Below are positions 1 through 8,262 of a stretch of DNA of 21,558 bases, in pieces. The stretch comes from UBA1563 sp041667115. GTDB taxonomy: Bacteria > Bacteroidota > Ignavibacteria > Ignavibacteriales > Ignavibacteriaceae. Position 1 is the stretch's first letter; every line of letters begins with the position of its first letter. The stretch covers positions 1 to 21,558 of the forward strand of contig JBAYFO010000063.1 in assembly GCA_041667115.1 (NCBI GenBank), written 5' to 3'. The notes beneath the pieces are model-generated. The model ran no database searches, had not been told where the DNA came from, and saw nothing but the letters and a program-made list of their open reading frames with translations. The translations under genes and the position numbers were made by a program.

Positions 1-1629
1 AACGATCCGCATTTGTCATTTACCGCTCCCGGCAAATGGTATGCGGCGATTATTCGTGCCGGGGATTATCAAGTTGAAGGCGTTACGCTTCCCGGCGTTC
101 CTGCGGTAGTGATCGGAAAGAATAAAAATATTTCATGGGTACTTACCAATGTAATGGCGGATGATGCCGATTTCTATTTTGAAAAACTTGATCCGATGGG
201 GAAGAAATATTTTTGTGACAATGAATGGCGGGCATTACAGATAAGAGAAGAAAAAATAAAAGTTAAAGACGAACCTGATGTTTCCCTTGAAATAATAGAA
301 ACGCAGCGGGGGCCAATCATCTCCAATATTCATGCGTTTAATTTGATGTATCCAAATTCAATTGATAAGAATCTAAATATTAGTATGCGGTGGACAGGCA
401 ATGATGTGAGCGACGAATATTTTGCTTTTTATTCTGTAAATAAAGCAGCCGACTGGAACAGTTTCAAAACGGCAGTATCAAATTTTTCTGTGCCCGGGCA
501 AAATTTTGTTTATGCAGATGGAAAAGGAAACATTGGGTATCTTTGCGCGGCAAAACTCCCGGTTCGTTCGTCAAACTCTCCCACGTTTGTTTTTGACGGC
601 ACGACTTCCGAACATGACTGGAAAGGCTTTGTACCATTTGATGAGATGCCGATGCTCTTCAATCCGCCGCAAAATTTTATTGCTTCGGCAAATAATAAAA
701 CGGTGAAGAATTTCCCATATCATATTTCAAATTTGTGGGAACCTTCATCGCGCATCGAAAGAATAACCGAATTGTTAACTGCAAAAGAAAAACATTCGCC
801 GGATGATTTTCAACAGTATCAAACGGATTTCGTTTCTCCCTACGCTAAAAATATTACAAAATATATTCTTCATGCATTTGCAGATATCAAAGTCAAAGAT
901 AAAAATTTAAACAAAGTACTTACGCTTTTCAAAGAATGGGACGGCAAGTTCGACGCTTTTTATCAAGCGCCGGCTGTTTATGCGGTGTTTCTAACCCACT
1001 TCTTAAAAAATACTTTTGAAGATGATCTTGGGTACAATCTTTTTAACGAATTTCTTTTTGTTCCCAATGTTCCCTACAGAGTTGTGCAACGGATTTTGGA
1101 AGAAAATATCTCTTCAATCTTTGATGATAAAAAGACATCAAAAATTGAAACGCGCGATGATATGATAAGAAAAAGTTTGAGTGATGCGCTAACCGATCTT
1201 GAAATAAAAATGGGAACTAACATTAACGAGTGGCATTGGGGAAAACTACATACGCTAACGTTCAAACATTTTTTCAGTGGAGAGAATAAGTTTATCGACG
1301 GGATTGTAAATATTGGTCCGTTCGGTATTGGAGGTGACGGAACAACAGTATTTAATACGGAGTATCTCTTAAATCATTATGAAGGAAACGAACGAATGTT
1401 TCAGCATAAGGATTATGAGAATCATCTTGGACCATCAATGCGGTTTATTTATGATTTCGCTAATCCCGATGAATTTTATTTAGTGCTGCCAACAGGGGAG
1501 TCAGGTCATCCGCTGAGCAAGCATTATAAAGATCAAACACAATTGTGGCTGCGTGGGAAATATGTAAAAATAAAAACTGACCCGGTATCAATCGGCAGTT
1601 TGAAGAATAAAATTACTTTGGTGAGGTAG
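1..1629 (+). CDS. Penicillin acylase family amidase (S45, Ntn hydrolase), 5'-truncated by the window edge
   Basis: The reading frame is open from base 1, so the gene begins upstream; the TTG at 13 is internal. The visible 542 residues are the C-terminal part of an S45 penicillin/acyl-homoserine-lactone acylase, a periplasmic N-terminal-nucleophile hydrolase that cleaves an amide bond after self-processing. Family landmarks in order are NDPHL followed by TAPGKWY at the left edge, GVTLPGVPAVVIG, a WTGND block, NFVYADGKGNIGY, EWHWGKLHTLTF, GDGTTVFN, and near the end LPTGESGHPLSKHY followed by DQ and W. Family members are usually around 750-850 residues, so the signal peptide, alpha chain and catalytic Ser (normally just upstream of NDPHL) are missing here. 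The substrate cannot be told from sequence. It ends with TAG and converges on mnmA with a 49-base gap in which I see no clear terminator. Confidence 0.9.
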   Translation, partial: NDPHLSFTAPGKWYAAIIRAGDYQVEGVTLPGVPAVVIGKNKNISWVLTNVMADDADFYFEKLDPMGKKYFCDNEWRALQIREEKIKVKDEPDVSLEIIETQRGPIISNIHAFNLMYPNSIDKNLNISMRWTGNDVSDEYFAFYSVNKAADWNSFKTAVSNFSVPGQNFVYADGKGNIGYLCAAKLPVRSSNSPTFVFDGTTSEHDWKGFVPFDEMPMLFNPPQNFIASANNKTVKNFPYHISNLWEPSSRIERITELLTAKEKHSPDDFQQYQTDFVSPYAKNITKYILHAFADIKVKDKNLNKVLTLFKEWDGKFDAFYQAPAVYAVFLTHFLKNTFEDDLGYNLFNEFLFVPNVPYRVVQRILEENISSIFDDKKTSKIETRDDMIRKSLSDALTDLEIKMGTNINEWHWGKLHTLTFKHFFSGENKFIDGIVNIGPFGIGGDGTTVFNTEYLLNHYEGNERMFQHKDYENHLGPSMRFIYDFANPDEFYLVLPTGESGHPLSKHYKDQTQLWLRGKYVKIKTDPVSIGSLKNKITLVR

Positions 1630-1678
1630 CAATCGGATGCAAAACAATTGTGCGCTGATTGTAAATTTCGATCAACGT

Positions 1679-2728
1679 CTAACAGATCACTCCGCCGCCG
1701 AGGCAATAATCACCATCATAAAACACGGCAAACTGTCCCGCCGCAATTCCTCTGTCAGGTCTGTCTATTGTCACTTCAGCAAGATTATCATTTTGAAATT
1801 TGAGTGAGCAATTAAAAAAATGCTCGCCATGTCTTATCTTTACTTGAAGATTCTCTTTTGCGGGAGGTTCATTTATCCAATTAAAATTTGTTACGGAGAA
1901 ATGATTTTTTTCTTTTTCGATTAATGCCACATCTTTTGAGATAAGAATTTTATTTTCTTTAATATTTTTCTCAACCACAAACCAGGGTCCGCCGCTCAAC
2001 CCTATGCCGCTTCGCTGTCCGATTGTAAAATAATAATATCCCGGATGTTTGCCTAGAATTTTCCCGGTTTCGATTTCAATAATTTCTCCCGGAAGTTCAC
2101 CAAGATGATATTTGATGAAATCAGAAAATTTTATTTGTCCAAGAAAACAGATTCCCTGACTGTCCTTTCTCGCCTGATTTGCCAGATCGTAATCGGCAGC
2201 GATCTTCCGGATTTCTTTCTTCATATATTTTCCAATAGGGAAGAGTGCCCGCGCTAATTGCTGTTGCGTTAAATATGCAAGGAAGTAAGTTTGGTCTTTA
2301 ATCGGATCGGGGGATCTCTTTAAATAATACTTTTCGTTTTCGTAAGCAATTTGTCCATAATGTCCGGAAGCGACTTTCTCAAAACTTGTATCGATCTTAT
2401 CGTAAAAATCTCCGAACTTAATAAGCCGGTTGCAGAACATATCGGGATTTGGTGTGCGTCCTTCTTTTATTTCGCTGATGGTGTAGGAGACCACTTTATC
2501 CCAATATTCATTTTGCAGGGAAATTACTTCGAGGGGAACATTTGTTTGCTCACAGACTTTTCGTACGAATTCTAGGTCTTCTTCCCACGGACAATTACCG
2601 AGGAAGGAAAATTCATCCTGGAGCCAAATCTTCAAATAGAAAGCGGTAACATCGTGTCCTTCGTTCTTTAATAATTGAAGAGCAACGGAGCTATCGACGC
2701 CGCCGGAAACCAATACTGCTATTTTCAT
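1679..2728 (-). CDS. mnmA: tRNA-specific 2-thiouridylase MnmA
   Basis: MnmA activates U34 of Glu, Gln and Lys tRNAs with ATP and inserts sulfur to give s2U34; it acts in the cytoplasm. The protein is 349 aa from the ATG at 2728, near the usual 350-370. A longer open frame reaches 2794, but its extra 22 residues do not match the family, and MKIAVLVSGGVDSS is the normal N-terminus. It shows the PP-loop SGGVDSS (residues 8-14), the first catalytic Cys in NPDMFCNRLIKF (C99), DQTYFL, the second catalytic Cys in SQGICFLG (C194), then YYFTIGQRSGIGLSGGPWFV and a C-terminal beta-barrel domain. Both cysteines are present, so it should be active. No strong SD precedes the ATG. It is transcribed alone, divergent from metF. 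Confidence 0.96.
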   Translation of the reverse strand: MKIAVLVSGGVDSSVALQLLKNEGHDVTAFYLKIWLQDEFSFLGNCPWEEDLEFVRKVCEQTNVPLEVISLQNEYWDKVVSYTISEIKEGRTPNPDMFCNRLIKFGDFYDKIDTSFEKVASGHYGQIAYENEKYYLKRSPDPIKDQTYFLAYLTQQQLARALFPIGKYMKKEIRKIAADYDLANQARKDSQGICFLGQIKFSDFIKYHLGELPGEIIEIETGKILGKHPGYYYFTIGQRSGIGLSGGPWFVVEKNIKENKILISKDVALIEKEKNHFSVTNFNWINEPPAKENLQVKIRHGEHFFNCSLKFQNDNLAEVTIDRPDRGIAAGQFAVFYDGDYCLGGGVIC

Positions 2729-2985
2729 AATTCTAATTTTTGTTATGGTAAATTTAAGAAGAAAATTGGTAGAGAACTTTATACCGCTGAGCAATTAACG
2801 CTGTTAGTATCAATTAAATTCAATGACCATTAACTTCTAACCGATGATCTCTATTCTTTCTCCCCAAATTAAATTTATTAAGAAACTTCTTCCTTTTGAT
2901 AACTGACCGCTAAAAACCGTATACTTACAACTGATAACTTTTAAACAAATAAATATTAAATTAGCATTACAAAAAATAAAAGACT
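2729..2985. other. Divergent intergenic region between mnmA and metF
   Basis: These 257 bases separate the divergent mnmA and metF starts and hold no credible coding frame. The metF side carries a sigma-70-like promoter listed separately. On the mnmA side I see a TATAAA on the minus strand near 2780 but no well-spaced -35 partner, so I do not call a promoter for mnmA. AACTGA occurs twice near 2900-2935, too little to call a repeat. Confidence 0.6.
2896..2925 (+). promoter_or_regulatory. Candidate sigma-70 promoter for the metF operon
   Basis: TTGATA (2896-2901) and TATACT (2920-2925) are separated by 18 bases; each matches the consensus at five of six positions. The start of transcription would fall near 2932, giving a leader of about 53 nt before the metF ATG at 2986. 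This was found by eye in AT-rich DNA, so chance remains possible. Confidence 0.45.
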
Positions 2986-3963
2986 ATGAAAGTAATTGAA
3001 CATCTTCTAAAAGCAAAAGAACCGTTAATCAGTTTTGAAATTATTCCGCCGAAACGCGGGGGAGACATTAAAAGTCTCTTAACCGTAATTGATGATATCG
3101 CGAAGTATAATCCTCCATTTATTGATATTACCAGCCATGGAGCCGAAATTGTTTATGAAGAAACAGCTTCTGGTATCAAGAAGAAAATCATCCGGAAACG
3201 CCCCGGGACGCTCGGTATTTGTGCTTTGATACAGAATAAATACAACATCGAGGCGGTACCGCATATTCTCTGTAAAAATTTTACAAGAGAAGAGACGGAA
3301 GACTTTCTGATTGAATTAAATTACCTGGGTATTGAAAACGTTCTGGCAATCCGCGGTGATGATAACGGATTTGTAAAACCTGTCCCGCACGGCAGAACCG
3401 CTAACGAATATGCCGTTGATCTGGTTTCGCAGGTAAACGCAATGAACAATGGAAAATATTTGGAAGAAAATCTGCTTGACGCAAAAGCGACTGATTTTTG
3501 CGTTGGCGTAAGCGGGTATCCCGAAAAGCATTTTGAAGCGCCTAATCTAAATCTCGACATCAAATATACCAAACAAAAAATTGAAGCAGGCGCTGACTAT
3601 ATTGTAACCCAAATGTTTTTTGATAACAAAGTTTATTTCGATTATGTGAATGCGTGCAAAGAAGAAGGAATTGACGCTCCGATTATTCCAGGATTAAAAA
3701 TTCTTTCACTCAAATCTCATTTAACAAATATTCCCAGGAATTTTTATATTAATATTCCTGAAGCGCTAGCCGAAGAAGTTATGGCAGCCAAACCCGAACA
3801 TGTGTTGGAGATTGGTGTAAATTGGGCGGTTAAACAAGTAGAAGAGCTTTTTAATCGTAACGTGCCGAGTATTCATTTTTATATTATGCAGAACTCAAAA
3901 CCGATTAATCTCTTAATGAAAAAATTAGACCTCCATTTAAAAAAATTGGTTGTAAAAAAATAA
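2986..3963 (+). CDS. metF: Methylenetetrahydrofolate reductase (MetF type)
   Basis: This cytoplasmic FAD enzyme reduces 5,10-methylene-THF to 5-methyl-THF, feeding methionine synthesis. At 325 aa it is slightly longer than the roughly 300 aa of E. coli MetF. Diagnostic stretches are ISFEIIPPKRGG at residues 15-26 (catalytic Glu at 18), DITSHGAE, NYLGIENVLAIRGDD with the flavin-contacting Asp in RGD (125), FCVGVSGYPEKH, and the barrel strand GADYIVTQMFFDN ending in IIPGLKIL. It is the first gene of a compact plus-strand run, with only one base between its TAA and the ATG of the next gene, which implies co-transcription. No strong SD is seen before the ATG. Confidence 0.96.
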   Translation: MKVIEHLLKAKEPLISFEIIPPKRGGDIKSLLTVIDDIAKYNPPFIDITSHGAEIVYEETASGIKKKIIRKRPGTLGICALIQNKYNIEAVPHILCKNFTREETEDFLIELNYLGIENVLAIRGDDNGFVKPVPHGRTANEYAVDLVSQVNAMNNGKYLEENLLDAKATDFCVGVSGYPEKHFEAPNLNLDIKYTKQKIEAGADYIVTQMFFDNKVYFDYVNACKEEGIDAPIIPGLKILSLKSHLTNIPRNFYINIPEALAEEVMAAKPEHVLEIGVNWAVKQVEELFNRNVPSIHFYIMQNSKPINLLMKKLDLHLKKLVVKK

Positions 3964-3964
3964 T

Positions 3965-4969
3965 ATGTTAGGAATAACTAAACGGATTTCAAAAAAATTA
4001 AAATGGGGAATTGCCGGTTGCGGAAAGTTTACGGAAACCGCAATTCTGCCAACCTTTAATTTAATTCCAAGGGCAAAGATCAATGCGATCTTTAGTAACG
4101 ACGCGAAGCGTGCAAAAACATTATCGGAAAAATTTCTCATCCCAAAGGCATTTGATAATTTTGATGAGTTTCTTAAATCCGACATTGATGTGGTTTATAT
4201 AGCAAGCGCCAACGCTCATCATTATGAGCAGGTATTAAAAGCGGCAAAAGCAAAAAAACATATTCTTTGTGAAAAACCTCTTTCGATTACAACCGCCCAG
4301 GCAGAAGAGATGGTCCGTGTTTGCAAAGAAAACGGTGTACACTTTGCAGTTGATTTTGTATACCGCTTTCACCCGCTTGTAGAAAAAGCGAAAGCGATTA
4401 TCGAATCTTCATTGCTTGGGAAAATATTATATATCAATGCAGAGTTTAATGTTAATTTACTTCCGCGGGATAACTTCCGCTATAGCAAAGAGGCGGCTGG
4501 CGGCGGAGCCGTTAGGGATCTCGGAACACACCTGCTTGATTTAATGCGTTTTCTTTGTGGAGAAATTGTTGAACTTAACGGCGTGAACGAAAGTCTTTTT
4601 TATCAATCCGAAGTTGAGGATTTTGCCGCGGGTATCGTAAAATTTGAGCGCGGCGGATTTGGACACTTTCAAGTTGCATATTGCGTGCCGAAATCTTTTA
4701 ATAGAATGGAGATAATCGGTACGAAAGGCGCTATCAGCCTTGATGGTCTTATCAGCGCACGATATGGCTCTGCAAAATTAAGTATTCTTCTTGAAGGAGA
4801 AGGAAAAAAAGTTTTCAGAAAAAGAGCGAATAAACTTTATCGGTTATTGAAATCGGTAACAAAATCTATCTTAAAAAATGAAGAACCGCTTGTTACAGGT
4901 GAAGACGGATTGGTGAATATGAGATTAATGGAAGAATTTGAAAATAGATGCAGCAACGGGAAGAGTTAG
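3965..4969 (+). CDS. Gfo/Idh/MocA family NAD(P)-dependent oxidoreductase
   Basis: The 334-aa protein has the family's usual length and two-domain layout. An N-terminal Rossmann fold starts at WGIAGCGKFTE (14-24, GxGxxx form). The EKP signature lies at residues 103-105 (LCEKPLS) and supplies the conserved Lys near the nicotinamide. A C-terminal alpha/beta domain carries GGGAVRDLGTHLLDL, with Asp185 and His189 as probable catalytic residues. Such enzymes oxidise or reduce a hydroxyl on a sugar, inositol or similar polyol; the substrate is not readable from the sequence. It starts one base after metF, and its last 22 bases overlap the aldolase gene in another frame. The overlap suggests that the two products act on the same sugar-like metabolite, which is an inference. 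Confidence 0.9.
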   Translation: MLGITKRISKKLKWGIAGCGKFTETAILPTFNLIPRAKINAIFSNDAKRAKTLSEKFLIPKAFDNFDEFLKSDIDVVYIASANAHHYEQVLKAAKAKKHILCEKPLSITTAQAEEMVRVCKENGVHFAVDFVYRFHPLVEKAKAIIESSLLGKILYINAEFNVNLLPRDNFRYSKEAAGGGAVRDLGTHLLDLMRFLCGEIVELNGVNESLFYQSEVEDFAAGIVKFERGGFGHFQVAYCVPKSFNRMEIIGTKGAISLDGLISARYGSAKLSILLEGEGKKVFRKRANKLYRLLKSVTKSILKNEEPLVTGEDGLVNMRLMEEFENRCSNGKS

Positions 4970-5604
4970 TTAAGTATTGTCATAAAGTCTATGAAAAGGA
5001 TTTTGTTTCCGCGTTCGACGGCAACCTATCTACAAGAACATCAAACGGAACTGTCCTTATTACCCGGTCAGCCGTATGCAAAGGGGATGTAACCGATCAA
5101 GATATTTTAGAAATAACTATGAGTGGCGTGATTATTAACGGCACCGGGAAAATTTCAACGGAAAACAAACTTCACTTATTTATTTATGAAAATCGAAAAG
5201 ACGTAAACGCAATTGTACACGCTCATCCGGTCTATTCAACAGCATTTGCCTCTTCAAGAGATTCTTTAGATCGTCCGATTTTTCCGGAAGTTGTTTTAAC
5301 ACTTGGGCGCATTCCGCTTTGCAGATATGCCACTCCTTCAACTGATGAATTGCCGGACAGTTTAAAAAAACATGTTGGCTATGCAAATGTGTTTTTATTA
5401 GAAAACCATGGAGCTGTTTCACTCGGTACCAATTTGCGGCAAGCTTATTTTAGAATGGAAAAATTAGAGCATACGGCAAAGACGATCTTTATTGCGAATA
5501 AACTTGGCGGAGTTAAAGAAATACCAAGATATAAATTAGATGCACTTTATTCTGTCGCCGAAAAAAATTACGGAATAAAGTTAGACGAAAAGAATAAATT
5601 TTAA
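4948..5604 (+). CDS. Class II aldolase/adducin family protein (FucA/AraD-like)
   Basis: The 218-aa protein is the size of E. coli L-fuculose-1-phosphate aldolase and carries the zinc site at nearly the same numbering: Glu72 in STENKLH, His91 and His93 in IVHAHPVYS, and His154 in LENHGAVSLG. The phosphate-binding loop DGNLS (24-28) is present. The second loop reads ITRSAVCKGD where many members have TPSG, so substrate specificity may differ. The expected reaction is a retro-aldol split of a sugar phosphate to DHAP or glycolaldehyde plus an aldehyde; epimerase or decarboxylase relatives cannot be excluded. The gene overlaps the preceding oxidoreductase by 22 bases and lies 47 bases before ddl. 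Confidence 0.88.
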   Translation: MQQREELVKYCHKVYEKDFVSAFDGNLSTRTSNGTVLITRSAVCKGDVTDQDILEITMSGVIINGTGKISTENKLHLFIYENRKDVNAIVHAHPVYSTAFASSRDSLDRPIFPEVVLTLGRIPLCRYATPSTDELPDSLKKHVGYANVFLLENHGAVSLGTNLRQAYFRMEKLEHTAKTIFIANKLGGVKEIPRYKLDALYSVAEKNYGIKLDEKNKF

Positions 5605-5651
5605 AATCAGAATCGTAATTAACGAATTCAAAATTATTTTTATAAAACATT

Positions 5652-6653
5652 ATGAATGAAAAGAAATTGCATGTTGCACTGCTTCTGGGGGGAGCTTCTG
5701 CCGAAAGAGAAGTATCAAAACATTCGAGCCAATCAATTTACAATTCTCTTTTGGAACTTGGGTATGCGGTAACATTGATTGATCCTGCGTATGGCGTAAA
5801 GCAACCGGATCGAGCGGAAGATTTTTTTTCTGAAAAAGATTTATTCCCGATTTCATCACGCAATTATCTTGAGGCTGTAAATTCATCTTTATTCGATACC
5901 ATTGATGTCGCCTTTCTCGGATTGCACGGTGAGTGGGGAGAAGATGGAATAATTCAATCTCTTCTTGAATTAAGAAATATAAAATATACCGGTTCGGATG
6001 TTTTGGCGAGCTCGTTAACTATGGATAAAATGATGTCCAAAATTGTTATGCGAGATCATAGCATTTCTGTTCCGAATGGTTTTTTAGTTGAGAAAAATTA
6101 TTCCTACGAAACAGTTCTCGAAAAAATCAAAAAGGATTTCACCTTTCCGCTAATTATAAAACCGAACGACCAGGGTTCAACTTTTGGATTAACCGTCTGC
6201 GAAAAAGAGGAAGATATTCTTGACGCATTACTGCTTTCCTTTCAATATTCGGATAAAACTTTAATTGAAGAATTTATTCCGGGACGGGAACTAACGGTTG
6301 GAATTTTAGCTGATGAAGTTCTTCCTGTTTTGGAAATTCGTCCAAAACATACTTTGTATGATTACGAATGCAAATACACAAAAGGAATGAGTGAATATAT
6401 TGTACCGGCGGACTTGCCTGTAGAGCTAGCCTTGCAAATACAAGAGCAAACGCGTCGTGCATTTGTTTCTCTTGGATGCCGCGGTTATGCCCGTGCAGAT
6501 TTCCGATTAAATGATGCAGGAAAATTCTTCTGTCTTGAAGTGAACTCATTACCTGGAATGACGGCTACAAGTTTGCTTCCTAAGGCTGCGAAAGCCGTCG
6601 GTATTTCATTTACACAATTGGTTGAAAAAATAGTGAACCTCGCACTTACATGA
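5652..6653 (+). CDS. ddl: D-alanine--D-alanine ligase
   Basis: This ATP-grasp enzyme joins two D-Ala for peptidoglycan precursors. The protein is 333 aa, slightly above the roughly 300 aa of DdlB. It shows LLGGASAEREVS (11-22, substrate Glu18), LGLHGEWGEDGIIQ (89-102), LIIKPNDQGSTFGL (167-180, ATP loop; GSTFG rather than the common GSSxG), EEFIPGRELTVG, GYARADFRL, and CLEVNSLPGMTATS (294-307), where Glu and Asn ligate magnesium (usual form EINTxPGMT). The next gene begins in the ATGA overlap at its stop, so the two are probably translationally coupled. The neighbour is a division protein, consistent with a cell-wall and division module. Confidence 0.95.
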   Translation: MNEKKLHVALLLGGASAEREVSKHSSQSIYNSLLELGYAVTLIDPAYGVKQPDRAEDFFSEKDLFPISSRNYLEAVNSSLFDTIDVAFLGLHGEWGEDGIIQSLLELRNIKYTGSDVLASSLTMDKMMSKIVMRDHSISVPNGFLVEKNYSYETVLEKIKKDFTFPLIIKPNDQGSTFGLTVCEKEEDILDALLLSFQYSDKTLIEEFIPGRELTVGILADEVLPVLEIRPKHTLYDYECKYTKGMSEYIVPADLPVELALQIQEQTRRAFVSLGCRGYARADFRLNDAGKFFCLEVNSLPGMTATSLLPKAAKAVGISFTQLVEKIVNLALT

Positions 6654-6946
6654 AACTCCCTTTCTCAAATCAAAAAATTCTTCTTGTAATCTTTTTTACA
6701 ATTGTTGTGGTAGGATTTTCATATCTCGCTTTTAATGAAACCGGAATTGTTAAGTACGTTAAAGTGAAAAGCGAAGTTGATTCGCTAAAAGCGGTTCTGA
6801 AAAATTTGGAAGAAGCGAATAAAATAATTTCGGCGCAAAATGACTCTCTTTTGAAAAAAATCCCGGCGAAGATCGAGCGTGTCGCACGCGAAAAATATTC
6901 GATGAGTAAGAAAAATGAGATTATCATAAAAATCGACAAACAATAA
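6650..6946 (+). CDS. FtsB/DivIC-like septum formation initiator protein
   Basis: This 98-aa bitopic protein has a short basic N-terminus, one membrane segment at about residues 9-27, a heptad-like coiled coil at about 38-70, and the family's C-terminal motif IERVAREKYSMSKKNE (75-90). These proteins bind FtsL/FtsQ (DivIB) in the divisome, with the coiled coil in the periplasm. Its ATG overlaps the ddl stop as ATGA. Identity rests on architecture and the ARE-Y-M-K-E motif rather than high similarity, so FtsB versus DivIC naming is left open. Confidence 0.85.
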   Translation: MKLPFSNQKILLVIFFTIVVVGFSYLAFNETGIVKYVKVKSEVDSLKAVLKNLEEANKIISAQNDSLLKKIPAKIERVAREKYSMSKKNEIIIKIDKQ

Positions 6947-6966
6947 TTGAATTCCCCTAAAACAAA

Positions 6967-8262
6967 TTGAATACAAATCAAACAAATTTAAATATCCCCT
7001 TAGCTGAACGCGTTAGACCAATCAGTCTCGATTTGTTCTTCGGGCAGCAACATCTTTTAGGGAAAGGGAAACCGATCCGGTTGATGATTGAATCGGACGC
7101 TCTTTCCTCCTTCATTTTATGGGGACCTCCCGGTACCGGCAAAACGACGATCGCAAAATTAATTGCGCTGAGTACCAAATCGGATTTTTTTCAAATTAAC
7201 GCGGTTTCTTCCGGAGTAAAGGACATTAGAGAAATAATTGTTTCTGCAACCAAGAATCGGCAGTTTCATAAAAAGACAATTTTGTTCATTGATGAAATTC
7301 ACCGCTTCAACAAAGCGCAGCAAGATGCATTACTAAGTGCGGTTGAATCCGGTTTGCTAACCCTGATCGGTGCGACTACGGAAAATCCTTCGTTTGAAGT
7401 TATCTCGGCTTTGCGATCGCGCATGCGGATCTTCACTTTAAAAGAATTAGAAAAAGAAGATCTCGAAAAAATTATTGATTCGGCGCTGCACAAAGATGAA
7501 ACACTCTCTTCTTATTCTATCACTATTTCCGACAAAGACTTTCTCCTTTATCTCTCCGGTGGCGACGCACGGACAATGTTGAACATCCTTGAAGCGGCAG
7601 TGCTGCAAGAAAAAGGAAAAGAAAAAATTGATTTAACAAAAGAAGTTTTTGAAAATGTTGTTCAACAAAAAAATATTTTGTACGATAAGGATGGTGAAGA
7701 ACATTTCAATTTAATTTCGGCATTCATCAAAAGTATACGCGGCAGCGATCCCGACGCGGCACTCTATTGGGTGGCGAGAATGTTAGCGGGAGGCGAAGAC
7801 CCATTATTTATTGCGAGAAGAATGATCGTGCTTGCTTCGGAGGATATCGGGAATGCATCACCAAACGCATTACTGCTGGCGGAAGCTTGCTTTTCCGCAG
7901 TTTCAAAAATTGGAATGCCGGAAGCAAGAATAATTCTCGCACAGTGTGTAACGTATTTGGCTTCTTCAGTTAAGAGTAACGCCTCTTATCTGGCAATAGA
8001 AAAAGCGTTGCAAGACGTTGAACAAAAACCTTTCTATAAGGTCCCGCTTCATTTGCGTAATGCGCCTACGGCACTAATGAAAAAACTTGGTTACGGTAAA
8101 GAATATAAATACGCACATGAGTTTAAGCACCATTTTGTTGAGGAGAATTATTTCCCCGAAGAGATGAAAGGGACTCAATATTATTTCCCCAAAGAGATCG
8201 GGCAAGAGAAAAAAATATTCGAATGGTTAAAGTTTCTCTGGAAAGATAAAAAGAAATATTAA
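6967..8262 (+). CDS. rarA: Replication-associated recombination protein A (RarA/MgsA AAA+ ATPase)
   Basis: RarA is a clamp-loader-like AAA+ ATPase acting at stalled replication forks. At 431 aa it has the family's usual length. It shows PLAERVRP near the N-terminus, Walker A GPPGTGKTT (53-61), Walker B LFIDE (106-110) followed by IHRFNKAQQDALL, sensor 1 GATTENPSF (135-143) and arginine-finger region LRSRMRIF. In the C-terminal part come SIRGSDPDAALYW, MIVLASEDIGNASP and the tetramerisation region ending in GYGKEYKYAHEF. The start is a TTG: an in-frame TAA lies at 6958-6960, and no ATG occurs before the conserved ERVRP. The TTG and the lack of a clear SD suggest weak translation. It is 20 bases after the septum gene and abuts the next ATG with no spacer. 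Confidence 0.96.
   Translation: MNTNQTNLNIPLAERVRPISLDLFFGQQHLLGKGKPIRLMIESDALSSFILWGPPGTGKTTIAKLIALSTKSDFFQINAVSSGVKDIREIIVSATKNRQFHKKTILFIDEIHRFNKAQQDALLSAVESGLLTLIGATTENPSFEVISALRSRMRIFTLKELEKEDLEKIIDSALHKDETLSSYSITISDKDFLLYLSGGDARTMLNILEAAVLQEKGKEKIDLTKEVFENVVQQKNILYDKDGEEHFNLISAFIKSIRGSDPDAALYWVARMLAGGEDPLFIARRMIVLASEDIGNASPNALLLAEACFSAVSKIGMPEARIILAQCVTYLASSVKSNASYLAIEKALQDVEQKPFYKVPLHLRNAPTALMKKLGYGKEYKYAHEFKHHFVEENYFPEEMKGTQYYFPKEIGQEKKIFEWLKFLWKDKKKY

Noticed and set aside
2729..2794. 22-residue N-terminal extension of MnmA from an upstream start
   Set aside because: The family begins at MKIAVLVSGGVDSS; the extension is unconserved-looking intergenic sequence.
2880..2940. Recurring AACTGA/TGATAAC words upstream of metF
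   Set aside because: Only two imperfect copies in AT-rich DNA; not enough to call a tandem repeat.
3316..3572. Two overlapping minus-strand open frames inside metF
   Set aside because: They lie opposite strongly conserved metF codons, match no family, and have no start context; they are shadows.
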